From contig JAEZMI010000321.1 of NCBI GenBank assembly GCA_023414975.1, positions 1 to 19,463 of the forward strand: 19,463 nucleotides of DNA, given 5' to 3'. Below the pieces are notes generated by a model. The model was not told the DNA's origin and did no database searches. It worked only from the letters and a program-made list of their open reading frames with translations. Positions 1 to 6,443 of this stretch are shown piece after piece; position 1 is the stretch's first letter, and each line of letters starts with the position of its first letter. The DNA is from Pseudomonadota bacterium. GTDB lineage: Bacteria; Pseudomonadota; Alphaproteobacteria; Rhizobiales; Xanthobacteraceae. Position numbers and translations under genes: made by a program.

Positions 1-602
1 GCCTCGGCACGCCCGAGGCGATGGCGCGGGCCGCCGCCGCGAGCGGCCACGCGCTGCTGAAGCTGAAGCTCGGCGCGGAAGGCGACGGCGCCCGCCTTGC
101 CGCCATCCGCCGGGCGGTGCCGGCGGCGCGCCTCATCGTCGATGCCAATGAAGGCTGGACCCCCGGCAACCTCGCCGCCAACCTCGCCGCCTGCGCGCAG
201 GCGGGCGTCGAGCTGGTCGAGCAGCCCCTGCCCGCGGCCAGCGATGCCCTGCTCGCCACCATCCCGCGCCCGGTGCCGGTCTGTGCCGACGAGAGCGCGC
301 ACGGGCTCGACACGCTGCCCGACCTCATCGGCCGCTATGACGCGCTGAACATCAAGCTCGACAAGACCGGCGGCCTGACCGAGGCGCTGGCCCTCGCCCG
401 CGCGGCGAAAGGCCACGGCCTGTCCGTCATGGTCGGCTGCATGGTCGCGAGTTCGCTGTCCATGGCCCCCGCGCTGCTGCTGGCGGGGCTGGCGGATGTC
501 GTCGATCTCGACGGGCCGCTGCTGCTGGAGAAGGACCGCGCGCCGGGCCTCGTCTATGAGGGCAGCCGGGTCTTTCCGGCCTCGCCCGCGCTCTGGGGCT
601 GA
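1..602 (+). CDS. dgcA: Dipeptide epimerase / N-acetyl-D-Glu racemase, 3' part (enolase superfamily)
   Basis: The open frame runs in from the left edge (first full codon at base 3) and ends at TGA 600-602, so the N-terminal capping domain is missing. What remains is the enolase-superfamily barrel. It shows the KxK catalytic motif (LKLKLG, lysines at 60-62 and 66-68), DANEGW, VEQP and ADES carrying the Mg ligands, and the opposite-face lysine in NIKLDKTGG. It also has GCMVASSLSMAPA and the DLDGPLLL strand that in dipeptide epimerases contacts the substrate amino group. Family members epimerise L-Ala-D/L-Glu from peptidoglycan, and close relatives named DgcA racemise N-acetyl-D-Glu together with DgcN. 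The exact substrate cannot be settled here and the upstream partner gene lies outside. It converges on the MFS gene, with 18 bases between the two stop codons. Confidence 0.88.
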   Translation, partial: LGTPEAMARAAAASGHALLKLKLGAEGDGARLAAIRRAVPAARLIVDANEGWTPGNLAANLAACAQAGVELVEQPLPAASDALLATIPRPVPVCADESAHGLDTLPDLIGRYDALNIKLDKTGGLTEALALARAAKGHGLSVMVGCMVASSLSMAPALLLAGLADVVDLDGPLLLEKDRAPGLVYEGSRVFPASPALWG

Positions 603-620
603 AAGGCGCGGCGCAAAGGT

Positions 621-1742
621 TCACGGCCGGGGCAGGCGCGCCGCTATCGCCGCGCCGATCCCCGCCAGCAGCGCCGAGGCCAGAAAGGCCTGGCCGCCGA
701 AAGCCTGCCAGAGCGGGCCGGCGGCGAGCGTCGCCAGCGCCATGGCGATCGTCGTCGCCCAGGCCGCCAGCGCCTGCACGGCGGCCCCGCGCCCCTCCGG
801 CGCGTGGCGCGCGACCATCTCGACCGTGCCGAGATAGGTGCAGCCAAAGGTCGCCGCGTGCAGCATCTGGAGCGCGGGCAGCAGTTCATCGGGCGCGCCC
901 ATGCCCATCGCGCCGAACCGGACGACGCCCGCGAGCCCGCCGATCAGCAGCAGCTTCTCCGGCCCGAGCCGCCCCGTCACCCGCGTGCCGGCGCGAAACA
1001 GCGCCACCTCGGCGATGACGCCGATGGACCACATCATCCCCACGGCCGAATCCGAGAGCCCCGCCCCCCGCCACGCGATCGAGGCGAAGGCGTAGAGCGT
1101 GGCATGGGAGGCCTGCACCAGCGCCGCCGCGCCGATGGCGAGCCCCAGCGCCGGCGAGACGCGGGGAAAGCCCGTGCGCGCGGAGCGCGGCGGCAGCTTC
1201 GCTTCCGTCAGCGTCAGCGCCGCGAGGGCGGCGACGAGGCTGCCGGCGACGATCAGCCAGACCGTGGCGTCCGTCGGCAGATGCGGCAGCAGGAAGCCGC
1301 CGGCGAAATTGCCGGCGATGAAGGCGAGCGAGCCCCAGAGCCGCACGCGGCCGTAATCGATCAGCCCCTCCGCCCGCCGCGCCACCGCATAGGCGTCGAG
1401 CACCGGCTGGCTCGGCTGCCAGAAGGAGGCGGCAATGGCGAGCGCGATGAGCAGCAACGGGGTGGAGGGCGCGAGCGCCACCCCGCAAAAGGCCAGCGCC
1501 GTCATCAGCCCATAGACCACGAGCGTCGCGCGCGGGCGCCCGCTGCGGTCCGCCACCAGCCCGCCCAGCGGCATGGTGAAGAGGCGGATGCCGAACGGCA
1601 CGGCAAGCGTCAGCGCGATCAGCCCCGCGTCGAAGCCGCGTCCCTGCAGCCAGATCGGAAAGAAAGGGATGTAGACGCCGATGCCGAAGAAAAGCCCGGC
1701 ATAGGCGATGGGAACGGCGATGCGGGGGGCGAGGACAAGCAC
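621..1742 (-). CDS. MFS transporter, HcaT / MFS_1-like family
   Basis: A 373-residue membrane protein with about 12 hydrophobic segments and the short loops typical of the major facilitator superfamily. The N-terminus (AVPIAYAGLFFGIGVYIPFF) and the segment GGLVADRSGRPRATLVVYGL, an A-like loop between TM2 and TM3, resemble the MFS_1-like / phenylpropionate permease (HcaT) group. The start used is GTG at 1742-1740. No ATG or convincing Shine-Dalgarno sequence lies nearby, so the start is uncertain. It lies 73 bases downstream of thiD on the same strand and may share the TPP-riboswitch transcript, which would make a thiamine-related substrate possible. A weak hairpin between the genes leaves cotranscription open. 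Substrate unknown. Confidence 0.85.
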   Translation of the reverse strand: MLVLAPRIAVPIAYAGLFFGIGVYIPFFPIWLQGRGFDAGLIALTLAVPFGIRLFTMPLGGLVADRSGRPRATLVVYGLMTALAFCGVALAPSTPLLLIALAIAASFWQPSQPVLDAYAVARRAEGLIDYGRVRLWGSLAFIAGNFAGGFLLPHLPTDATVWLIVAGSLVAALAALTLTEAKLPPRSARTGFPRVSPALGLAIGAAALVQASHATLYAFASIAWRGAGLSDSAVGMMWSIGVIAEVALFRAGTRVTGRLGPEKLLLIGGLAGVVRFGAMGMGAPDELLPALQMLHAATFGCTYLGTVEMVARHAPEGRGAAVQALAAWATTIAMALATLAAGPLWQAFGGQAFLASALLAGIGAAIAARLPRP

Positions 1743-1757
1743 GCGCGTGACTCGGGG

Positions 1758-1774
1758 AAAAGGCGACGGCGCCT
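1758..1774 (-). terminator. Weak terminator-like hairpin between thiD and the MFS gene
   Basis: Read on the minus strand, AGGCG pairs with CGCCT across the loop CCGT and is followed by TTT then C. The stem is only 5 bp and the U-tract short, so this could attenuate rather than stop transcription from thiD into the MFS gene. Confidence 0.3.
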
Positions 1775-1815
1775 CGATAGCAGGCCCGCCCGGCGCTTAC
1801 GAGCCGCTCCCGGCT

Positions 1816-2634
1816 TCACCACCACGCGTGGAAATGGTGCACCGGCCCGTGGCCCTGGCCGATGGCGAGGTCGTCCGCCCGGCCGATGGCGGCGGTGAGA
1901 TACGCCTTCGCCCCCTCCACCGCCTCGCGCAGCGAACACCCCTTGGCGAGATGCGCGGTGATGGCGGAGGACAGGGTGCAGCCGGTGCCATGGGTGTTGC
2001 GCGTGGCGACGCGCGGCGCGCCGAATTCGACGAAGCCGTCGGCGTCGAGCAGCACGTCGACGCTCTCCGGCCCCTCGCCATGGCCGCCCTTGATGAGCAC
2101 GGCGCGCGGGCCCATGGCGAGCAGCGTCTGCGCCTGCGCCCGCACCTCGCTCTGCACCGTCGCCATCGGCGCGCCGAGCAGCGCGGCCGCTTCCGGGAGA
2201 TTGGGCGTGATGAGCAGCGCGCGCGGCAGCAGCATCTGGCGCAGGCTGTCGATCGCCTCCGGCACCAGCAGCCGGTCGCCCGAGGCGGCGATCATCACCG
2301 GATCGACCACCACCTTGTCCTGCCCGTGCCGCTCCAGCCCGGCCGCCACCGCCTCGATCACCTCGGGCCGCGACAGCATGCCGATCTTCACCGCGTTCAC
2401 CGCGAGGTCGGCGAACACCGCGTCGATCTGCGCGCCGAGAAAATCCACCGGCACGTCATGGATGGCGGTGACGCCGCGCGTGTTCTGCGCGGTGAGCGCG
2501 GTGACGACGCTGGCGCCATAGACGCCGAGCGCGGAAAAGGTCTTGAGGTCGGCCTGTATCCCGGCCCCGCCGCCGGAATCGGAGCCGGCAATGGTGACGG
2601 CGATGGCTGTGCTCGGCGCTGCTGCTGGCGTCAT
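1816..2634 (-). CDS. thiD: Hydroxymethylpyrimidine / phosphomethylpyrimidine kinase
   Basis: A 272-residue ribokinase-fold enzyme of cytoplasmic thiamine synthesis. It phosphorylates HMP and HMP-P to HMP-PP for joining to the thiazole unit. The N-terminal signature GSDSGGGAGIQADLK is at residues 17-31, followed by QNTRG, VVDPVM, TPNLPEA, and the ATP/catalytic NTHGTGC motif with the conserved Cys near residue 219. The start is ATG 2634-2632, because GGAGGAA lies at a proper distance upstream (about 2643-2649). A longer in-frame start at 2715 falls inside the TPP aptamer and would add 27 low-complexity residues, so it is rejected. The gene is preceded by a TPP riboswitch, so thiamine pyrophosphate is expected to repress it. 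The MFS gene follows. Confidence 0.95.
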   Translation of the reverse strand: MTPAAAPSTAIAVTIAGSDSGGGAGIQADLKTFSALGVYGASVVTALTAQNTRGVTAIHDVPVDFLGAQIDAVFADLAVNAVKIGMLSRPEVIEAVAAGLERHGQDKVVVDPVMIAASGDRLLVPEAIDSLRQMLLPRALLITPNLPEAAALLGAPMATVQSEVRAQAQTLLAMGPRAVLIKGGHGEGPESVDVLLDADGFVEFGAPRVATRNTHGTGCTLSSAITAHLAKGCSLREAVEGAKAYLTAAIGRADDLAIGQGHGPVHHFHAWW

Positions 2635-2647
2635 TCTCGCGCTTCCT

Positions 2648-2670
2648 CCGCCGGACGGCGCACGCGGCGG
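2648..2670 (-). promoter_or_regulatory. Candidate Shine-Dalgarno-sequestering hairpin of the thiD leader
   Basis: On the minus strand CCGCCG (2670-2665) can pair with CGGCGG (2653-2648) over an 11-base loop. The 3' arm runs into the thiD ribosome-binding sequence (about 2649-2643). This fits a TPP riboswitch acting on translation rather than by termination, and no intrinsic terminator with a U-tract is visible between aptamer and start codon. The pairing is deduced by eye only. Confidence 0.4.
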
Positions 2671-2696
2671 CCCGCCCCGCGACCGGGGCGCGCGAC

Positions 2697-2775
2697 CCGT
2701 TTCCTCCGCCGGCATGACCCGGATCAGGTTCGTGGGTTGGCTCGTCGCCTCTCAGCCCTCCGGGCACCCCAACGG
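2697..2775 (-). promoter_or_regulatory. TPP riboswitch (THI element) controlling thiD
   Basis: On the minus strand the leader carries the hallmark TPP aptamer blocks in order: GGGGTGCCC, GGCTGAGAGG (CUGAGA at 2755-2750), ACCTGATCCGGGT (ACCTGATC at 2729-2722) and CATGCCGGCG. The ends close as a 5-bp P1 stem, CCGTT (2775-2771) with AACGG (2701-2697). It sits 62 bases upstream of the thiD start, the expected place. TPP binding normally lowers expression of the downstream thiamine gene. The sequence between aptamer and start is very GC-rich and contains the possible SD-masking hairpin described separately. Confidence 0.95.
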
Positions 2776-2796
2776 TTCGTGTCGTCCCCGGCAGAT

Positions 2797-2876
2797 AGGC
2801 GATGGCGCAGTTCGGTGCAAGCGCGGTCCCCAGGGTTGCGCGCCTTGCGGGCTTCTGATCCTCTGCGCCATCGCCT
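2797..2876. repeat. 80-bp element bounded by perfect 14-bp inverted repeats
   Basis: AGGCGATGGCGCAG (2797-2810) and its exact reverse complement CTGCGCCATCGCCT (2863-2876) flank 52 bases. Inside, GCAAGCGCG (2817-2825) can pair with CGCGCCTTGC (2839-2848) with one bulged base, so the whole unit folds as a long nested hairpin. It lies between the TPP riboswitch (minus) and the RAM-domain gene (plus). It could be a dispersed intergenic hairpin repeat (REP/MITE-like), a structured leader or a small RNA, and I cannot tell which. No U-tract follows on either strand, so it is not an ordinary terminator. The thiD promoter must lie within or beside it. Confidence 0.6.
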
Positions 2877-2895
2877 GAACCGCCGGATAGCCGCC

Positions 2896-3132
2896 ATGGT
2901 CCCCTTCTTCGTGCAGATCAAATGCCAGCTCGGACGCTCCTACGAGGTCGCCAACGCCCTCGCCGATGCGGAGATCGCCTCCGAGATCTACTCCACCGCG
3001 GGCGAGTTCGACCTCTTGGTGAAGTTCTACGTCGCCGAGGAGACCGACATCGGCCATTTCGTGAACGAGCAGGTGCAGAAGGTCCCCGGCATCCAGGACA
3101 CCCGCACCATCATCACCTTCAAGGCCTTCTGA
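2896..3132 (+). CDS. Stand-alone Lrp/AsnC ligand-binding (RAM) domain protein
   Basis: The gene encodes 78 residues. The protein is a single alpha-beta sandwich of the Lrp/AsnC C-terminal type: FFVQIKCQLGRSYEVANALA, then IYSTAGEFDLLVKFYV, then FVNEQVQKVPGIQDTRTIITFKAF. The strand-helix order and the GxxDLLV pattern match the effector-binding half of Lrp. The helix-turn-helix half is absent, and nothing upstream encodes one in this frame. Such small proteins assemble into octamers or dodecamers and bind amino acids in the family, with regulatory partners mostly unknown. The start ATG 2896 is set by homology of the first strand; the ribosome-binding site is weak. Its stop lies one base from the stop of the convergent DMT gene. 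Confidence 0.9.
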   Translation: MVPFFVQIKCQLGRSYEVANALADAEIASEIYSTAGEFDLLVKFYVAEETDIGHFVNEQVQKVPGIQDTRTIITFKAF

Positions 3133-3133
3133 C

Positions 3134-4060
3134 CTAAGGCGCCGGTCCCGCCGGGGGCGTCGCCGCCGCGTCTTCCTTCGCCCGCTCGATGCCGAGCCGG
3201 CGCTCGCGCCAGATCACGAACAGCCCGGCGCCGATGACGATGGTGCCGCCCGCCACCACCATCAGCGGGGGCACCTCGGCGAACAGCACGAAGCCGAGCA
3301 GCAGCGACCACAGCATGGCCGAGTAGCTGAACGGCGCCACCACCGAGGCCGGCGCGTAGCGGTAGCTCTCGGTGAGCAGAATCTGCCCGATCCCTCCCAC
3401 CAGCCCGGTGCTGACCAGCAGCGCCGCCTCCGCGGGCGTCGGCACCACCCAGCCGAAGGCCGCCGTCGCCAGCCCCGCCACCGCCGCCAGCGCCTGGAAA
3501 TAGAACACGATGGAGGCCGTGGTCTCGGTCTGCGTCAGCCGCCGCACCTGGATCATCGCCCCGGCGGTGAAGCCGGCGGCGATCAGCGCCAGCAGCGCGC
3601 CGACCTTGTGGCCGGGCGTGTCGAAATCGCCGGCCATGTGCGGCCAGAGCATGATGACCACGCCCACCAGCCCGATCACCACCGCCGCCCAGCGAAAGGC
3701 CTGCACCCGCTCGCGCAGGAAGATCGCCGCGAAGATGACGGTGAGCAGCGGCGCGGTGAAGCCGATGGCGGTGGCGTCCGCCAGCGGGATCAGCGCCAGC
3801 GCGGCGAAGCCCAGCGACATGGAGCCGACGCCCACCGTGCCGCGCACGATATGGCCGATCGGGTTGGCCGTGCGGATGGCGGCGCCGATCTCGCGGCGCC
3901 AGGCGAGCAGGATCAGCAGCGGAATGAGCGCGAAGAAGGAGCGCGCGAACACCACCTCGCCGGTCGGCACATGCGCCGAGACGATGCGCACCAGCGCGGA
4001 CATGATGGTGAAGAGGAAGGTCGCGCCGATCTGCAGCGCGATCCCCTTGAGCGCGTTCAT
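3134..4060 (-). CDS. DMT-family transporter (two EamA domains)
   Basis: A 308-residue inner-membrane protein with about ten hydrophobic helices arranged as two EamA repeats. The first repeat runs from IALQIGATFLFTIMSALV to roughly residue 140, and the second from ALLALIAAGFTAGAMIQVRR to the end. Residues ADATAIGFTAPLLTVIFAAI and the ERV loop are typical of the RhaT/YdcZ-like drug and metabolite exporters. The ATG at 4060 is preferred; a longer frame to 4096 would begin with TTG and add a non-hydrophobic 12-residue extension. The C-terminus is charged and then Ala/Pro-rich. Substrate cannot be inferred. It is convergent with the RAM gene, and the cytochrome unit lies upstream on the same strand. 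Confidence 0.88.
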   Translation of the reverse strand: MNALKGIALQIGATFLFTIMSALVRIVSAHVPTGEVVFARSFFALIPLLILLAWRREIGAAIRTANPIGHIVRGTVGVGSMSLGFAALALIPLADATAIGFTAPLLTVIFAAIFLRERVQAFRWAAVVIGLVGVVIMLWPHMAGDFDTPGHKVGALLALIAAGFTAGAMIQVRRLTQTETTASIVFYFQALAAVAGLATAAFGWVVPTPAEAALLVSTGLVGGIGQILLTESYRYAPASVVAPFSYSAMLWSLLLGFVLFAEVPPLMVVAGGTIVIGAGLFVIWRERRLGIERAKEDAAATPPAGPAP

Positions 4061-4139
4061 GCCGCGCTTGGAGCACGAGTCCGCCGGCGCCCGCAAGCCG
4101 CGCGGTGCGACCGCGCCGACGACTTTTGCGTGAAGGCCC

Positions 4140-4156
4140 CCGCCGTCTCCCGGCGG
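4140..4156 (-). terminator. GC hairpin after the cytochrome b561 gene
   Basis: CCGCCG and CGGCGG separated by TCTCC form a compact 6-bp stem three bases after the b561-type stop codon. There is no U-tract on the minus strand, so it could be a rho-dependent end or mRNA-stabilising hairpin. Confidence 0.3.
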
Positions 4157-4159
4157 CCG

Positions 4160-4861
4160 CTACGGGAAGGGATTCCCGCCCGCGAGCGCGATGCCGCCGA
4201 AGACGATGCCCGCCGCCAGAACGAGGCAGGCGAGCGCCGCCAGCACCGAGCCCGGCGTCGCCGGCGCCCGGTCGACGAACTGACCCGCCGGCTTGCGCCC
4301 GGTGATCATGGCGCGGATCAGATTATCCCGCCCGAACAGCGAATAAGCGATGTTGGCCGCGACATGCAGGCCGATCAGCGCCAGGAGGTACGGGTAGATC
4401 TGCTGGTGCAGCGCCGAGGCGCGGGCGATGGTCGCGTCGCTCGCCACCGGCGTCATGGGGCCGTAGACGATGATGTCGTCGCTGGTGAACAGCCCGGTGA
4501 GCGCCTGTGCGCCCACGAGGCCGATCAGGCCGAGGATTACCAGCGCCCCCACCGGGTTATGGCCGAGATAGTGCGGCGGCTTCCCCCGCAGCAGCCCGCC
4601 GACATAGCGGGCGATGGCGGCGGGGCCGCGCACGAAGCCGGAAAAGCGTGCCGTGCTGCCGCCGGCGACGCCCCAGAGAAGGCGGAATACCAGCAGCACG
4701 AGAATGCTGAGTCCGTTCCACTGGTGCCAGATGAGCCCGGCATCGCCGTAATATTTGCTGACGAAGGCGAGGCCCACCAGCGCGGCCAGCAGCCATTTGG
4801 CGAGCCGGGTCGGCAGATCCCAGGCGAGAACCGTGGCGGGCGCCGCCTCCCCTCCCGCCAT
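4160..4861 (-). CDS. Cytochrome b561-family membrane protein (Ni/Fe-hydrogenase cyt b type)
   Basis: 233 residues with about four to five membrane helices (near 20-36, 48-66, 104-122, 154-174 and 204-226). It begins with the family's WDLPTRL motif, followed by LIWHQWNG, FRLLWGVAG, HYLGHNPVGAL and the late His pair in LHQQIYPYLLALIGLH. Possible haem ligands are His46, 97, 101, 152 and 166. The usual first-helix FHW histidine is replaced by Lys22 (LAKW). Family members pass electrons between the quinone pool and periplasmic c-type cytochromes. The gene starts two bases after the cytochrome c' stop, so the two are surely cotranscribed, and the c' protein is the likely partner. Confidence 0.88.
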   Translation of the reverse strand: MAGGEAAPATVLAWDLPTRLAKWLLAALVGLAFVSKYYGDAGLIWHQWNGLSILVLLVFRLLWGVAGGSTARFSGFVRGPAAIARYVGGLLRGKPPHYLGHNPVGALVILGLIGLVGAQALTGLFTSDDIIVYGPMTPVASDATIARASALHQQIYPYLLALIGLHVAANIAYSLFGRDNLIRAMITGRKPAGQFVDRAPATPGSVLAALACLVLAAGIVFGGIALAGGNPFP

Positions 4862-4863
4862 GA

Positions 4864-5304
4864 TCAGCTCTTCTTGCGGAAGCTGTCGTGGCAGGTGCCG
4901 CAGGTGCGGATCACGCCGGGGAAATTGGCCTTGAAGCTCGCCTCGTCGGTGATGGCGGCGCGCGCGGCGGTGGCGTCGGAGGCGAGCTTAGCGAACAGCC
5001 CGTCGAATTTCGCCTTGTCCTGCCAGATCGCGGGCAGCGCGCCGGTGTCGCCCGTGTCGGAGCCCGCGGGGAACAGCGCCGGCAGCTCCTTGCCGCCCTT
5101 GGCGTAAGCGTCGAGCGCCTTCTGCACGGCGGCGAGATCAAAGGCCGCATTGCCGCGCAGCATGCCGCCGACGGGCTTCGTCAGGTCGCCGAATTCCTTG
5201 AGGATCGCCTGGCGCTGCTTGATGACATCGGACTGCGCCATAACGGCGGTGCCGACGAACAGGGCGGCGATGGCGGCGGCGCAGGCCAGAAGACGACGAT
5301 TCAT
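4864..5304 (-). CDS. Cytochrome c' (periplasmic, class II c-type)
   Basis: 146 residues. The first 23 form a Sec signal peptide ending near AVMAQS, so the protein is exported. The mature part is a predicted four-helix bundle, and the haem motif CGTCH sits close to the C-terminus (about residues 135-139), as in class II cytochromes c. Length and the late CxxCH place it in the cytochrome c' / c-556 family. Members bind NO or CO or act as small electron carriers, and the role here is unknown. The start is supported by AAGGGGA (5311-5317) before ATG 5304. It forms a unit with the downstream b561 gene. Confidence 0.92.
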   Translation of the reverse strand: MNRRLLACAAAIAALFVGTAVMAQSDVIKQRQAILKEFGDLTKPVGGMLRGNAAFDLAAVQKALDAYAKGGKELPALFPAGSDTGDTGALPAIWQDKAKFDGLFAKLASDATAARAAITDEASFKANFPGVIRTCGTCHDSFRKKS

Positions 5305-5627
5305 GAAGGCTCCCCTTGAGACGGAGCCGTGACCCGGCTCCCCGACCGCACCTTAGTAAGGCTCCAGACTGTGACAATCGGCGCGCGGCCCGCCTCGCGG
5401 GGACGTGATCCCTGCCGGCCGCCAATTCACAGGCCCCGGACCACGCCGAGGCACGGGCGGGAAATCCCGCCAGGGGGCACGGGCGGGAAATCCCGCCAGG
5501 GGGCACGAACGGCAGATAAAGAGCCGTCGGGGGTTTCCCGGATTTGCCGGCGCGCCACTTCTCCTAAGGTCAAGAACCACGGGGAAAGCCGAACAGGGTC
5601 GAACCGGCCCGCCGAAAGGGAAACGCC
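5305..5627. promoter_or_regulatory. Divergent intergenic region between cytochrome c' and universal stress protein
   Basis: This 323-base gap holds the promoters of both divergent genes. Visible structure includes a dyad GGAGCC-N7-GGCTCC (5323-5341) in the c' leader, a short palindrome CCTTAGTAAGG (5351-5361), and the 26-bp tandem repeat listed separately (5453-5504). I see no convincing FNR/FixK box (TTGAT-N4-ATCAA) and no clear sigma-70 promoter. The open frames crossing it look non-coding. Confidence 0.5.
5453..5504. repeat. Perfect 26-bp tandem duplication, each copy with a 16-bp palindrome
   Basis: Bases 5453-5478 are repeated exactly at 5479-5504, and three further matching bases flank each side. 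Each copy contains GGCGGGAAATCCCGCC (5456-5471 and 5482-5497), which has 7-bp arms around AA. Two identical dyads 26 bp apart, centre to centre, in a divergent promoter region suggest tandem binding sites for a dimeric regulator. A REP-like repeat or slippage product is also possible. Confidence 0.75.
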
Positions 5628-6443
5628 ATGGCCATCCGCACGATTCTCCTGCACGCGTCGGTCGATACCGGCTTCACGGATCGGCTCGCCTTCGCCGTCA
5701 CCCTTGCCAGGCAGGCCGGGGCAACCATCCGGGCGCTCTACACGCTGCACCCCGCCGGAGTGCCGCGCGTCGGGCGCGCACTGTCGATCTATGTGAACGA
5801 GCTGGTGAACGAGGCGCGCGAGAAGGAGCCGGCGCTCCGGGCGCAGTATGAGCAGGCCCTCGCGGCCGGCGACGTCTCCGGCACGTGGGAGGTGGTGGAG
5901 GGCGATGTCACCGCGGCGCTGCGCGAGGCGGTGAACTTCGCCGATCTCACCGTGGTCAGCGAGACCCCGGAAGGCACGGTGGACGACCAGCTCGCCGCCA
6001 CCCTGCCGGAGCATCTGGCGCTCGCCTGCAACGGCCCCCTTGTCGTGGTGCCGACCGGAAAGCCGGTGCCGGCGCGCGTCGGCAAGGTGATGGTGGCGTG
6101 GAAGCCGTCGCGCGAGGCCGGGCATGCCGTGCGCTTCGCCCTCCCCCTGCTCGCCGCCGCCGACCGGGTCGAGGTCGTCACCATCGCCGAGGGCGGCACG
6201 GGCGTGGAATCATCCGGCAGCCGCCTCGCCGCCTATCTGACGACCCATGGCGTGAACGCCCACCATACCCACGTGGCCGACGGCGCGGCGACCGCGGCGC
6301 TCGGGCGGGAGATCGACCGCTTCGGCGCCGACCTCGTGGTCATGGGGGCCTATAGCCGCTCGCGCTTCGCCGAGATGGTGCTGGGCGGCGTCACCGCCTC
6401 CCTGCTGTCCGATCCACCGGTCCCTCTGCTGATCGCGCACTGA
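5628..6443 (+). CDS. Universal stress protein with two tandem UspA domains
   Basis: 271 residues in two UspA folds. Domain 1 is roughly residues 1-141 (AIRTILLHASVDTG to PLVVVPTGK) and domain 2 roughly 150-271 (VGKVMVAWKPSREAGHAVRF to PLLIAH). Domain 2 ends with a nucleotide-loop-like MGAYSRSRFAEMVLGGVT. The second glycine of the canonical G2xG9xG(S/T) motif is Ser/Arg, so ATP binding is uncertain. Domain 1 has lost most of that loop. Such proteins are cytoplasmic and induced in stress, stationary phase or low oxygen. The start ATG 5628 has AAAGGGA upstream. It is divergent from the cytochrome c' unit and may share its repeat-bearing control region. Confidence 0.92.
   Translation: MAIRTILLHASVDTGFTDRLAFAVTLARQAGATIRALYTLHPAGVPRVGRALSIYVNELVNEAREKEPALRAQYEQALAAGDVSGTWEVVEGDVTAALREAVNFADLTVVSETPEGTVDDQLAATLPEHLALACNGPLVVVPTGKPVPARVGKVMVAWKPSREAGHAVRFALPLLAAADRVEVVTIAEGGTGVESSGSRLAAYLTTHGVNAHHTHVADGAATAALGREIDRFGADLVVMGAYSRSRFAEMVLGGVTASLLSDPPVPLLIAH

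Noticed and set aside
804..1898. Long plus-strand frame opposite the MFS gene
   Set aside because: Composition (Arg, Gly, Pro, His runs) is that of an antisense shadow; the minus-strand transporter explains the region.
2635..2715. 27-residue N-terminal extension of ThiD
   Set aside because: Its ATG is the conserved AUG inside the TPP aptamer (CATGCC), and a good SD precedes the internal ATG at 2634.
2797..2876. Signal recognition particle RNA (4.5S type)
   Set aside because: The long hairpin fits loosely, but the conserved apical GGAAGCAGCC-type sequence is absent.
3608..5107. 499-codon plus-strand frame opposite the DMT and cytochrome genes
   Set aside because: It spans three clear minus-strand genes and their boundaries, and its composition is shadow-like.
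5329..5851. Small plus-strand proteins across the 26-bp repeat
   Set aside because: The frames overlap the universal stress gene or consist of repeat-derived Arg/Gly/Ser; no SD or domain.
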